Positions 45,701 to 55,929 of a DNA stretch of 64,000 nt are shown piece after piece. Position 1 is the stretch's first letter. The number at the start of each line of letters is the position of its first letter. The notes beneath the pieces are model-generated. The model was not told where the DNA came from and made no database searches. It was given only the letters and a program-made list of their open reading frames with translations. The stretch comes from Multifurca ochricompacta (Eukaryota; Basidiomycota; Agaricomycetes; Russulales; Russulaceae), in the NCBI GenBank assembly GCA_022496185.1, contig WTXG01000069.1, positions 62,001 to 126,000 of the forward strand, in the 5' to 3' direction. A program made the position numbers and the translations under genes.

Positions 45701-46112
45701 TGGAGGGAATAGACTATAGACTATTGATAGGGGGTACCGGTGTTAGTCCGGTATGGCGAGCTGAATTTGCCAGTACGGTTGGCGATAGCACGGAAATCGA
45801 CCTAAGAGCAGAGCAAGTGCAAATAAGAGTAAAAGCGATTGTTAAGTTCGCTTTTGTGAGAACTAAGTTGAGGCAGACAAGTGGATAAAAAGGATCAAAA
45901 CTGGATGATGATTCTGAACAAACTACTAAGGTTTTTATACATTTTAGCTATAGGAGTAAATATAGGAGAGATAACACAATAAAGTCGAAACTGGAGGCCA
46001 AAGATCTGGCCAGAGAGGCATACAATGTAAACTACAAGTCAATCAGAATGAAATGCAAGGCAAAGAATGCAAGACAAAGGGGCGCGCGAAAGGAGCGGAA
46101 CTGTAATGTACA
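45701..46112 (-). repeat. Copia F 5' LTR (limits inferred)
   Basis: On the minus strand it would begin TGTACATTAC and end TCCCTCCA, directly before the ggttatgggccctgg primer site. A TATA-like tataaaaac lies near 45930-45945. No partner LTR is present, so the outer limit rests only on the TG...CA rule. Confidence 0.55.
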
Positions 46113-46353
46113 ACTGTAATGGTTTTAGTCACGCTTGCATAAAATTGAAACGAAATAAGATGATAATGGAGATATAAAATGTGTTTACTCTTCCGAACAT
46201 GAAACCAAAATATCCGAAGCATCTTGAGTTGCCGCGAATGAACGTGGCAATAATCTTGTGTCCGAGTGCGATCTTGACACTCCTAAGATCCTTCTCCTCT
46301 TGCCGGGCTGGTCTGTCCAGAATGCGCAATACAGCACAAAGCTCAATGGTACT
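46113..46353 (-). repeat. Old fragment of the hAT internal repeat
   Basis: The stretch is a diverged copy of the ~200-bp internal repeat of the hAT element (compare 63420-63610): cttg-ataaaattgaaac, gaacat-aaacc, cttgag-tgcc-aatgaa-gt. It lies upstream of the LINE insertion site. Confidence 0.55.
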
Positions 46354-46444
46354 GGGAACAGCCGCGACAACATCCCTTCTTGACCACTTACCACCACCAT
46401 CACCTTTAGGTTTTTGTGTTGTTTCGCTGCTTGAGTTGCCTCCC

Positions 46445-47718
46445 ATGTCCAATCGCTTTGCTGCTCTTTCTGAGCCCCCTCCCCCACGCCCCCCTTCTCC
46501 TGCCCAGGTTCTCACCTCTGCCATCACCCAGCTTTATGATGGGATGGTAGAGGCTGAGGCTTCCTTCCCTGGCGATGATGACGCTTATGTTGCTGCTCTC
46601 CATGAACACCTCCACGCCTTCCTCAATTTCACCCCTGCTTCTGGGGGCCCCTCCCTTGTCCACTCCTATGCGCAGCACTCCCCAGCCTTTGTGGCTGCCT
46701 TCAGGGCTGCTTTTCCTACTCCCCCTGTCACTGACACTGTCCTCACTATGGACCTGCACCGCCTCACAAGGGAGGTCCAGGGTCTTGGTTTGAAGATAGC
46801 TGCTCTTTCTGCTGGTGCCCAACCAGTGCCCCCCCCTCCTGCTGTGCATCCTCCTACTCCTGCTCCAGGCCCCTCCAAAAAAGGTAAGGCCCCTGTCCAG
46901 GCCCCTCCAGCTCCACCCGCCCAGGCCCCAGCCCAGGCTGCCCCAGCCAAGGCCCCCAAGGCCAAGGCCAAGCCCTCTGCCCCGGCTCCTTCCCCCGCAC
47001 CCCCTCCTGCCCCCACTATCCCTGCTGCCCCTGTCCCCTCCCCCCCTCATCCTATGCTGCTGCTGCCAAGAGGCGTGCGAGACCCTCATTGGTGGTCTTT
47101 CCTGGTTCTGTGCAGGACCCCTCCGACCCTCCATTTGTGTGCAAACCCCCTGGGGCCATTGTTACATATTTGAACTCCGAGCTTTCTGGGTCTGGGACCC
47201 AGGTCACTCTGTCTGCTGCATGGTGGACACCAAAGAAGAACCTGGTTCTTACAGCTGGCCCCGATGTCTCGGAGGCCAACCTCCTTTCTGCCCAGCCCCT
47301 CCTAACCTCCTTGCTAGGTCCCTTCTTGTCGGTGATGGGCCAGCCGCTTTCCCCCTCCTCCTGCCCGAATGTTCAGTGGTCCCGGGTGACCATCAACGGC
47401 CTTGCTACTGGCGTGACCCCACACACTGGGGCACATTCTCCCCAGGCCTGCCATGAGGCCCTGGGTCGTGAGAACCCGGTGTACAGGGCGCTCAAAGTGA
47501 CAGCCCTTCCCTCCTGGGTCCGCGCTCCCTCCACCCTCCTCCCTGGCTCCACTTCCTCTGTGGTGGTGGCCTTTGAGGACTCAGACGGTGCGGCGCTGGC
47601 GGGCCTCTTGGCCCAGCGCACCCTCTATGCCTTCGGGCATGCTGGTGTGGTCCGTCGATGGAAGAAGCCACCCCGCGTCAAGAAGCCGGCTGTCCCGGCC
47701 CCCACACCCGCTGCTTAG
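46445..47718 (+). pseudogene. LINE ORF1 protein (one frameshift in a C-run)
   Basis: The start MSNRFAALSEPPPPRPPSP is typical of ORF1 of fungal LINEs. Next come a helical region, a long Pro/Ala-rich linker, and from 47089 a folded C-terminal part (AAWWTPKKNLVLTAGPDVSE, VKVTALPSWVRAP-type, YAFGHAGVVRRW) ending in a basic tail at 47718. The frame changes at a run of seven C (47040-47046); one C fewer would join the two halves. ORF1 proteins bind the element's RNA. No CCHC knuckles are present, unlike many longer fungal ORF1 proteins. Confidence 0.75.
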
Positions 47719-47743
47719 CAGCATTTTCTATTTTACTTGTGAC

Positions 47744-48406
47744 TTTTGTGTTTCGGAATTTCACTGTACGGATTGGTTGGGTCTCGACCATGATGGCACA
47801 CGGGGTCTGGACCTGGCAACTGCGCCTAGCCGTCCCCATTTAATTTACTTCATCCTTTTTCCCCACCCTTCGGGTGGGGGGTCCTGGTCTTAGCTCTGGG
47901 TCTTCCGACGTACATTCTCCCCGGGTTTTCCCTTAGGGTTTCCCACCCACTACCTCTGGACCTTTGTCCCTTCTTACAGTAGTTACTATGTCCCTGTAGT
48001 AGCCGCGCGATTTGTCTGTTTGGCTGAAGCGCGTCATAAATTTGATCTCAAAAAAAAAAAAAAAAAAAAAAAAAACTTTTGTGTTTCGGACTTTTACTGT
48101 ACAGATTGGTTGGGTCTCGACCATGATGGCACCCGGGGTCTGGACCTGGCAAATGCGCCTAGCCGTCCCCAATTTTTATTTTTACATCTTCCTTTTCCCC
48201 ACCCCAAAGGGTGGGGGTCCTGGTTTCTGGGTCTTCCACTTACTACAACCTCGGGTTTTCCCTTAGGGTTTCCCACCCACTACCTCCAGGGCATTTGTCC
48301 CTTCTTACAATAGCTACTATGTACCTGTAGTAGCCGCGCGATTTGTCTGTTTGGCTGAAGCGCGTAATAAAGTTGATTTCAAAAAAAAAAAAAAAAAAAA
48401 AAAAAA
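47744..48406 (+). repeat. Tandem LINE 3' UTR units, each with poly(A)
   Basis: The units share gtgtttcgga, a tcgaccatgatggca segment, gtctggacctggcaa, a C/G-rich hairpin before cctggt, cttagggtttcccacccact and the end gtagtagccgcgcgatttg...gcgt-ataaa-ttgat-tc followed by A25 or so. The second unit starts exactly at the first poly(A). Confidence 0.8.
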
Positions 48407-48683
48407 CCGGGAACAGCCGCCCTGCATTGCCTCGTTGCCTCATTTTGTCCTCATGCTCTATAAAAACATGTATTATAGCCGTGGCCTTTGCCGTTCTCCA
48501 GAACCCGCAACCATTTTCGCCATCTACTCTCTCAATTCATTGCCAGAGGACCCACAATTACCGTCATTCTTGTGCATTGAATAAAGCAAGACCCAAGAAC
48601 GTAAGTGCACAACTTAGTCACCTCTTCCCCGAGCATATGCCCTTCGGTCATCAGTAATCCATTTCTTATTCGCAGCCTCCATT
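48407..48683 (+). promoter_or_regulatory. Core promoter and 5'-UTR intron of CHAT copy 2
   Basis: A TATA box (tctataaaaa) lies at 48457-48466, about 50 bp after the LINE poly(A). A 5'-UTR intron spans 48601-48675 (gtaagtgc...attcgcag). The start codon follows at 48684. Any upstream control elements were moved 2 kb away by the LINE. Confidence 0.75.
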
Positions 48684-51600
48684 ATGGAACTCGACCAAAT
48701 CATCACTTCTCATCAGCGTGCTCTCTCATGGATCCCTCGATCTCATCCCGCTTACACTGCCTACATCCACCTTCTGGCTAATTCACGATTCAAACGCTAT
48801 GAGCTATCAGAACAGAAGGAAGATCTTGACAAATCCATTCTTCATTACACCGAAGCGATCTTTCTTCCACCTTCCTGGGGATTCTACCTAAATGTGGTTC
48901 AAGTCTTCTTTCAACTCGTACTTTCCCTTTTTCGTCGTTCCAAGAAGTTCAAGCAACCTGAAGATGTCAAGTGTGCGGTTGAATACCTTCGTTATCTACG
49001 AGGACTACCCCTTGATACCTTTGAGGTCCCGTGCAATGTCGTCACAACATCGCTTGTTCATGTGTTGGCTATTCAAGTTGAGCTGGAAGCGGATGGGACG
49101 GGGGATATTGAGGAGATGGTGATGCTCTGCCAAGAACTTCTCACCTGTCACAGCTCTGCAAACTATACAACTCACGCCATTGACGGCTTGTTCTCCGCCA
49201 TTTTATGGAAATTTTGTCAAGGGAAGCAAGTAGAGCCGTTAGATGGAGTCATTCAATGCCTTCGGGACGCGTTGAAGATCTTCCCGCCAGGCTCTCATCT
49301 AGTTCTTCTCGGACTGGCTGCTTCCCTCATAATTCGATACGGAACAAATTATTTAAACGACGACTACGAGGAGGCAATGACCCTCCTAGAGAGTATCATT
49401 GTCTCAAGTCCTCTTGGCTGTCCCTGTCAATTTGGGGATGACCCCTGTCATTTTCAGATTGGGGCTCCAGGACTTGCCACGATTCTTGCGAGCATGAGGG
49501 CTGTCATCTATCCAAACCCAGAATATTTAGAGGAGGCGATTCCCCGTTTTCGTACCTTTCTCTGCTCTTCTTCCCTTGACAACGACCTTCGGCATAGTTT
49601 TACCGATTGCATGGCATCCCTCGCTGAGAAGCGCTTCGAGAACTTCGGTCTCACAGAAGCCCTTCAAGAATCACGTTCATATACTTCCGAAATGGTCAGC
49701 CTTGCCTCATCATCCTCAGCTCACGGCACATCTAAAGAAAAAATTGACAATGTGGAAGCCGTCCGGGCAGCGTATCCGATGACGGTGGTAGAGGAGAAAA
49801 TCCGAAATCTTCGCGAACTAATCTCCAAGACTCCCCCGGGCAACTCCAATCACAACACACACATCAAGGATCTTGTGAATTGGCATGAAACCAAGTTCTC
49901 TCGTACCAGGGATATCAAGGACCTCGAAGAGGTTATCAAGTATCGCCGAATGTTACTTCTTTCAACTGACACGGGTCACCCATTTGGGTCTCATTCAGCA
50001 CTCTCTTTGGGCTACGACCTTTACGCTGCATTTGAGTGTTCGAATAAAATGGAGTACCTTGACGAGTCTATCACCGTGTGTCGTGGTCTTCTCGAGATGA
50101 AAAGCACCCGGACATTCCACTTTGTTCTGATCCAAAAACTTCATAAGTCTTTATCCAAACGCTTTGGATTACTTGGTCACAAACAGGATTTGGATGAAAT
50201 CATTGAGCTATGTCCTTTGGCTGTCGATGACAAATTCGCGAAGGTATCTGACCGATTTGTTTTGTCATGTTTCTGGGCATCCCTTGCTCGAATGGCCAGA
50301 CACCCATCTGTCTCTGTTGCATACCAAAAGGCCATGTCATTAATACAGATCTCATTTGTCTCCGCGCCGACCTTACAAGTGCAGTATTCTCGACTCGTCG
50401 CAATGCGAGGGGTCAGCGACAAGATGCCACTGGACTACGCGTCTTACCAGATCGACATGGGTCAATTAACTCAGGCTATTGAGACTCTAGAACAAGGGAG
50501 AGCCTTACTATGGTCTGAAATGCGTGGCCTTCGCAATTCCATGGACCAACTTTCTCGATTCAATTCACCTTTAGCAACGAAACTTGCAGCAATTAATCAG
50601 GATCTCGAGTCACTCACCATGTCTGTCACGCCGAGTGGGACTATAGAGATCAGCAATGGTGGATCACAGATTGGTGATGGGATGGACCCATTCGGTCGTC
50701 TGGTGGTCAAGCAACAGAAGCTTCTGGAGGACCGGGATATGCTCGTGTCTCAGATCCAAGAATTACCAGGGTTTGAAGACTTTCTGAAGACACCGTCGTT
50801 CGAAACTATTCGTTCTGCCGCTTCACATGGGCCAGTCATTATTATCAACCATAACGAGTGGCGTTCCGATGTCCTCATTCTCGTTCGCGACTCTCCCCCT
50901 TCCATTATCCCTACAACTAAAGATTTCTACGACCGTGCAAATAAACTAAGAGATCGCCTAGTGGTCGCACGAAAGGAGGGTCTCGATTCAGGCGAATACA
51001 AACGCGCTTTACGTTCTGTACTCGACGGCCTTTACAAACTCGTCGGCAGACCAGTCATCGACAGGCTACGCGCTTTGGGCGTACCAGAACAATCACGAAT
51101 CTGGTGGTGTCCGACCTCCGTTTTCTGCTCACTTCCCCTTCATGCGATGGGCCCAATCCCATCAGATGACGGTGTCAAACGATACTTTTCAGATTTATAT
51201 ATCCCTTCATATACACCGACACTCTCTGCACTCATCGAGTCTCGCAAACCCAGTCCAAAAACGTCGATCCAACCTTCGTTACTCCTTGTGGCTAATCCAG
51301 ATGAATCCTTACCAGGCGCTTTTGGAGAGATGGCAATCATACAGTCTCTCAATTCGCGGGTGCCGGTGACCACCCTCTGTGGGAAGAATGCGACACCGGC
51401 TGGTGTGGTGGAAGGACTGCGACATCACCGATTGGTACATTTCGTGTGTCATGGCAAGCTCGAGACTGGGAAACCATTCGATGCATCATTCAAACTGTTC
51501 GATAATGAGCGCCTTACTCTACTCGACATCGTACGCTCTCAACTGCCTGCTGCTGAATTTGCATTCCTTGCTGCATGTCACACTGCGGAATTGACAGATG

Positions 51601-51869
51601 ACAGTATTGCTGACGAGGGACTTCATCTTACTGCGGCAGTGCAATATTGTGGGTTTCGAAGTGTGGTTGGGACGATGTGGGAGATGGCGGATATTGATGG
51701 AAGTGAACTTGCAGAGAATTTCTACAAGTCAATGTTCTCTAGGAATGGACAAGGGGTAGGTTATCACTTGAGGTCTGCGAGGGCGCTTCGTGATGCGACG
51801 CGGAAGATGAGGAGAAAGAAAGGGATGACTCTGGAGCGGTGGGTGAACTTTGTTCATTATGGTGCGTGA
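48684..51869 (+). CDS. TPR-CHAT caspase-like protease, copy 2 (intact, 1061 aa)
   Basis: A single-exon open frame behind a 5'-UTR intron. Residues about 70-600 form helical TPR-like repeats (EAMTLLESII, YLEEAIPRF, DLEEVIKYR, YLDESITVC, DLDEIIELC, AIETLEQGRALLW). A short charged linker (about 650-700) leads to a CHAT domain (about 705-1050). The catalytic-type His is H923 (HFVCHG, codon 51450) and the Cys C965 (FLAACHTA, codon 51576). CHAT is a caspase/separase-related cysteine peptidase; TPR halves sense partners. The substrate is unknown. There is no signal peptide or membrane segment, so it is probably cytosolic. It is converging with the GH5 gene 300 bp downstream. It is the only intact one of three copies here. 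Confidence 0.92.
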   Translation: MELDQIITSHQRALSWIPRSHPAYTAYIHLLANSRFKRYELSEQKEDLDKSILHYTEAIFLPPSWGFYLNVVQVFFQLVLSLFRRSKKFKQPEDVKCAVEYLRYLRGLPLDTFEVPCNVVTTSLVHVLAIQVELEADGTGDIEEMVMLCQELLTCHSSANYTTHAIDGLFSAILWKFCQGKQVEPLDGVIQCLRDALKIFPPGSHLVLLGLAASLIIRYGTNYLNDDYEEAMTLLESIIVSSPLGCPCQFGDDPCHFQIGAPGLATILASMRAVIYPNPEYLEEAIPRFRTFLCSSSLDNDLRHSFTDCMASLAEKRFENFGLTEALQESRSYTSEMVSLASSSSAHGTSKEKIDNVEAVRAAYPMTVVEEKIRNLRELISKTPPGNSNHNTHIKDLVNWHETKFSRTRDIKDLEEVIKYRRMLLLSTDTGHPFGSHSALSLGYDLYAAFECSNKMEYLDESITVCRGLLEMKSTRTFHFVLIQKLHKSLSKRFGLLGHKQDLDEIIELCPLAVDDKFAKVSDRFVLSCFWASLARMARHPSVSVAYQKAMSLIQISFVSAPTLQVQYSRLVAMRGVSDKMPLDYASYQIDMGQLTQAIETLEQGRALLWSEMRGLRNSMDQLSRFNSPLATKLAAINQDLESLTMSVTPSGTIEISNGGSQIGDGMDPFGRLVVKQQKLLEDRDMLVSQIQELPGFEDFLKTPSFETIRSAASHGPVIIINHNEWRSDVLILVRDSPPSIIPTTKDFYDRANKLRDRLVVARKEGLDSGEYKRALRSVLDGLYKLVGRPVIDRLRALGVPEQSRIWWCPTSVFCSLPLHAMGPIPSDDGVKRYFSDLYIPSYTPTLSALIESRKPSPKTSIQPSLLLVANPDESLPGAFGEMAIIQSLNSRVPVTTLCGKNATPAGVVEGLRHHRLVHFVCHGKLETGKPFDASFKLFDNERLTLLDIVRSQLPAAEFAFLAACHTAELTDDSIADEGLHLTAAVQYCGFRSVVGTMWEMADIDGSELAENFYKSMFSRNGQGVGYHLRSARALRDATRKMRRKKGMTLERWVNFVHYGA

Positions 51870-52173
51870 CGGAGGAAAGCTTTTGCTAGTGGTTAGTATC
51901 TTAATAACGTTTGGGTAAAAGCCTTCTGCTTCACCTATTCACATCCTATGTCAATAAATTTGTATAGATGCTCTTTTGTTCGATAGTATATCAGTTCGTG
52001 TGGAGGTATATGATTGGAAATAGTATTTATTTTTTGGCATCACCCAAGTGGGTAAAGTAACTACTCGGAAATATATATTCCCAATCTTTAGTAGTGGGTG
52101 GGTTACAAGGTATTCACCGACCCACCCAAGACAAAAAACAAAAAAAACTTATCTAGGTGGAATTTCAAAATCT
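51870..52173. other. Shared 3' flank, then convergent intergenic gap
   Basis: Homology with the 3' flank of CHAT copy 1 continues to 52044. After it lies a gtgggtggg...cccaccc inverted repeat (about 52089-52127) that could act as a transcription-end hairpin between the two converging genes. Confidence 0.5.
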
Positions 52174-55100
52174 TTATATACGCTCCAGCAAAACATAATA
52201 CGCGACCAACGCCAGTAAAACCATAGACACAGCACCGATCGGCCCCGCAAAATCCCCCCAAAAGTCATTAGGCAATTCCCCTTCCAACGGCGGGTCAAAT
52301 CTTACCCTCACCGTGTGAACCACCGAGACCGCCTGCCCCGACTGCTGCTCCTCGGCCGTCTGCGTCTGCGTCTGCGTTTGCGTTTGCGTTTGTGTTTGTG
52401 TTTGTGTTGCCGTCGCCACAGGTAAGATGAAGAGCGTCTGACGCGCCTCATCGTACACATACGCATCTCCAGCTTTGAGTCCATTCACAATGAGTCTACG
52501 ACCCCGCGTCAATTGGGAGGGTACGAATATCTCCGTCTCCCGTGCGAGAAGTTGAGGGTGTCCCCTGAGTGGTGGCGTGTGCACGCTTGGCCCTCTCGTA
52601 AGTCGTTGCTGCTGCTGCTGCTGTTGCTGTTGTTGTTGTTCTCCCTGCACTGTCGTTCCCGTGCCCTCCGTGGTGGCGGTGGCGGTGGCGGTGGCGGTGG
52701 CGGTAGCGCCTGGGAATGATGATGATGAGAGGGGTGGTACCGCCCAAGAGTACGCAAAAGCCCCAGTCGCCATCTCGTATTCGAAGCTCAGCGGTACACC
52801 CGCTGTCTTAGCCGGGTAAGGTCGTACGACGGCATCAAGGATGCGTCCACCCAAATCAAGCTCCTTCGTATCCTGAGAGAGCCCGAGCTCAGTTCTTTTA
52901 GACGCATGAACATGGGCATGCGCGGAGCGTGAATTGCTAAACCATGAAAAATTCTCTCCATTCCAATCGTCTCCACGCGTGTCGTCATTCTCCGGGTTGT
53001 AGTTCCACAGGCTATTTATGGATGAGCCGTGCCAATAAGTTGATCATCAGAGATCGAGTGATGATATTTAAAAGCAGAGGATCTTACGTGAAACCAACGC
53101 TAGCCCGTTCAAGCGCAGTAATCATCGCGTCCATCATCCGTCGCTGCCATGTCCAATCGTCGCTCTTAAAAGCCACGCGACCATTCATATCCATCGGCAG
53201 ACCACATTCACCGATGATCACAGGGCGTTCACCTAGCGAACTATAACCAGCCTCCACAAGGGAGCGAATTTGCGTGGAAAAATTGTCCCGCGCCCCCTTG
53301 TGGCCCCAATAAAACGTCTTGAGTGGGTTTACACCCTACAGACGGTATTATCAACTTTGTGCGGTATTTAAAAAGCGTGAGAACGAGGAGGGCGACCGTA
53401 CTCGCGAGATTGCTTGAACATTAACGGAAAACTCCCCGTGCGCCTTGTCGAAGAGTACACGAAGATCGTACCTAATTGATTTGTCATGGTGATATAAACA
53501 TGAAGGGTTTGAAAAGTGCACCAACCAGTGGGGGGCGAATACCATGTTTGGGGGCTGGTGTTCCGGCGTCCATGACGTTGGACAAAACTGGTGCGGCGAT
53601 GAGTGAGGAGCCAATGGGGGAAAAGCATAAAAAAGATCATCTCAGCACCTCATTAGGTATCGGCTCTGCGAAGAATAGTTTCTCGTGGCCATGCCCATTG
53701 GATACAGCGTTGCGTACACGTTCCGTCCACCGCTTCAAGAACGGATAATAAAAATCCGTGTACCAATCTATCTATTCTACCATCAGAAAAAATAATTCAC
53801 CCCGTCATCAAATAGAACGCGGGGAAAGAGAGCGCACCTTGCGACCCGTGGTTGGATCGTTGACAAAGTAACTCTCACGGAGCACCTTCCCAATATTCTT
53901 CGTATCATCCCACTCCCAAACGCCATGCATCTCCCACAGGTCCTGACCGCCAGTTGGGCCATCCTCGCGCCAGGCTTTGCGACCCTGTGGATTGAGTAAT
54001 GTTTTCCCGGTACGCCTTGTAGGCATCGGGAAGGAGCGCGTCCAGTGGTCGACGTTGGTCGGATGGCCTGTGCCAAGGAGGAAAGACTGGAATGCCGAGG
54101 CTGAGAACACGTCAGATATATATATATATATATATATTTGCCCCAAACAACAAGGCGAGGAACGTAACGCACGGACGTCACCCAAATGTAGGTCAGTATT
54201 ATAGTCGAATCCATGTAGTGAGGGGAGGTCAACATATCCGCGATGCGGCTCGTTCATCATCTATGCAAAAAGTCACCACACAAAACGCGCGTAAGTGAAA
54301 ACCCGTGCGGGCGGAGGAAAAGGCGCCGCGCGTACTTCGAACCCAAGCACACCGTCAAGGTCACCAACGGCACGCGCCACCGCCTCCCACATGTCCAAAA
54401 ACGCGTCCTGCAAGAAACGTTGTATCGACGCGCCGTCGCGCACGCGGAGTTTCGGTGCGAACACGTCGCCGGCCCAGAAACACGTCCTGGACGTCAAAAA
54501 GGACAGGGTATCAGCGACAACCTACTAGGCGGTGCGGTGCGGTGCGGTGCGGTGCGGTGGGTTTTCGGAAGAGAGAAAGGGTAACGTACGCCATTGTCGA
54601 GGCCGCTAGCTTCTGATACCCACATGGCCACAGCCCACGCTCGGCCTTCGTGTACCCACCACCACAGACGCCGCGCAGCCACGCCGCGCCACTCTCTTCG
54701 AGTGCATGCAAATCAAATCCCACGTGCTCAAGCGTCCATGCAGGTGCGCCGGACCCGCCTGCGTAGCGCGACCAGACGTCTTGGTGTAGTGCGACGAAGG
54801 CCGTGAGGCCGTATTGGGGTAGTAACGAGAGAACCGAACGAAGGTAGGAAAGATAGGAAACATCATAAATGCCTCTGTTTTTGGGTGAAGCGGGTACGTG
54901 ACGCAGGGGTCGGTCAGCGGGTTAGGGATAATATGAAATTGGTTGAACGAAAGGACATACGGGCCCTCATGCTCGACAGCCTCCCAGGTGATAAGGAAAC
55001 GGACTTGATTGGAAAGCAGTCGAGTGGGATAGAGGGTTAAATACGGAAAAAAGAGAAGGGCAAAAAAAAAAAAGAAAGAAAAAAAAAAGGATAAAGAGAC

Positions 55101-55706
55101 GACTCACCGAATGTGAGACCCCAACGTCGAAGCCGGGCGAGATGTTGTGGTGCTTTATCGAGCGGGAATGGGCGTCCGACAAAAGTGACGGTTTCCGCCC
55201 CTGCGGGGAAGGTAGCATGATTATCGTTGACCGGGCTGTAGGCACAGCCATGAATGTCAGACGCGTGAGCGAGAGCAGACCGGTGGTGACAAGGAAGGGG
55301 GGAACACACGTCTTGCAGTTCCCCGAAAGGTTCACACCACGAAGGTTGCATACACGGCCATACGCGTCAACGAAATGCCTTCCATGCGTACGTATTCCGC
55401 CAGTCGTATCCCGCGACCAATCGTGTGCGTAGGATGAGGTAGAGCCCGCAACATAAGTGGGGTCGACGGAAGGATGATGAACCGGCTGAAATGGTCTGTC
55501 AGATGGGGAGGGGGAAAAAATAAAAATATACAAACTTCGAGGGTACCAACGGAAGATACATTAGAGTCTATGGGAGAAGTGGGCGTTGAGATACTTGAAG
55601 GAAACGTCCCGTCTGAGGTCACCGTGGGTGGCCTTGAAGGTGGGGGTAGAACTTGAGATTGCTCGGCGCCTACGAGAATGAAAGACGAATCAATCGACTC
55701 GGCCAT
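52174..55706 (-). CDS. GH5 glucosidase (endoglycoceramidase / steryl-glucosidase type), 13 exons, 878 aa
   Basis: Exons (minus strand): 55536-55706, 55310-55485, 55108-55235, 54961-55003, 54590-54874, 54336-54486, 54182-54260, 53838-54100, 53649-53771, 53526-53587, 53402-53471, 53088-53335, 52174-53011. All twelve introns are GT-AG, phases agree, and the total is 2637 nt. Markers: VDAYGRVCNLRGVNLSGNCK, WGLTFVRFLITWEAVEHEGP, HQDVWSRYAGGSGAP, acid/base E322 in MMNEPH and nucleophile E560 in IIGECGLPMDMN. This matches GH5 relatives of Cryptococcus EGCrP1/EGCrP2 and yeast Egh1, which remove glucose from glucosylceramide or ergosteryl glucoside. After the C-terminal beta domain come Ala-Thr, poly-Gln and Thr-Gln repeats and a final membrane helix (GAVSMVLLALVAYYVLL), so it is probably tail-anchored. 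Which lipid it cuts is not shown. Confidence 0.93.
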
Positions 55707-55929
55707 TATGTTAAGGTATCTTTAAAGTCTAGAGTTTGAGGAATTGAATTGAAAGGTTTTATTGAAGAGAAGAGGAGAGGAGAGGAGAGAAAGAAAGAAA
55801 GAAATATGTGTGTGTGTGGATGTGTGGTGAAGACGGTGAAGAGTGTGAACAATAATAGTAGCAACTGCCCCCTTGCTTGCCACTTATTCTATTGTATTGT
55901 ACCCTTTACACAAACACTGATCCAAATTC
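55707..55929. promoter_or_regulatory. Divergent promoter between GH5 and the nucleotidyltransferase gene
   Basis: Only 223 bp separate the two start codons. The stretch holds a gagaggagag...aagaaagaaa purine tract and a gtgtgtgtg run. No clear TATA box is seen. Confidence 0.5.

Larger units (their letters stand above)
41446..46112 (-). mobile_element. Copia F: minus-strand Ty1/copia, 3'-truncated, with a hAT insertion
   Basis: This is a different family from copia B/C. From right to left it has an LTR (45701-46112), primer site ggttatgggccctgg (45685-45700), gag, protease and integrase. It ends at 41446 against the gypsy D LTR, so RT, RNase H and the 3' LTR are missing. A 1432-bp hAT-like element interrupts gag. 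Confidence 0.88.
46366..48406 (+). mobile_element. LINE copy with ORF1 only and a doubled poly(A) 3' end, TSD gggaacagccgc
   Basis: A 12-bp direct repeat, gggaacagccgc, lies at 46354-46365 and 48409-48420. Between them are a short 5' UTR, ORF1 (46445-47718) and two tandem copies of a 3' UTR ending in poly(A): 47744-48075 and 48076-48406. No endonuclease or RT frame exists. It is therefore a half-LINE, similar in idea to mammalian HAL1 elements, and depends on enzymes from other copies. Confidence 0.82.

Noticed and set aside
46406..47134. 242-codon minus-strand frame rich in Gly
   Set aside because: It is the mirror of the Pro/Ala-rich LINE ORF1 linker.
48049..48075. Poly(A) tracts as sequencing or assembly artefacts
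   Set aside because: They end defined LINE 3' units and are followed by matching target duplication or a second unit, so they are biological tails.
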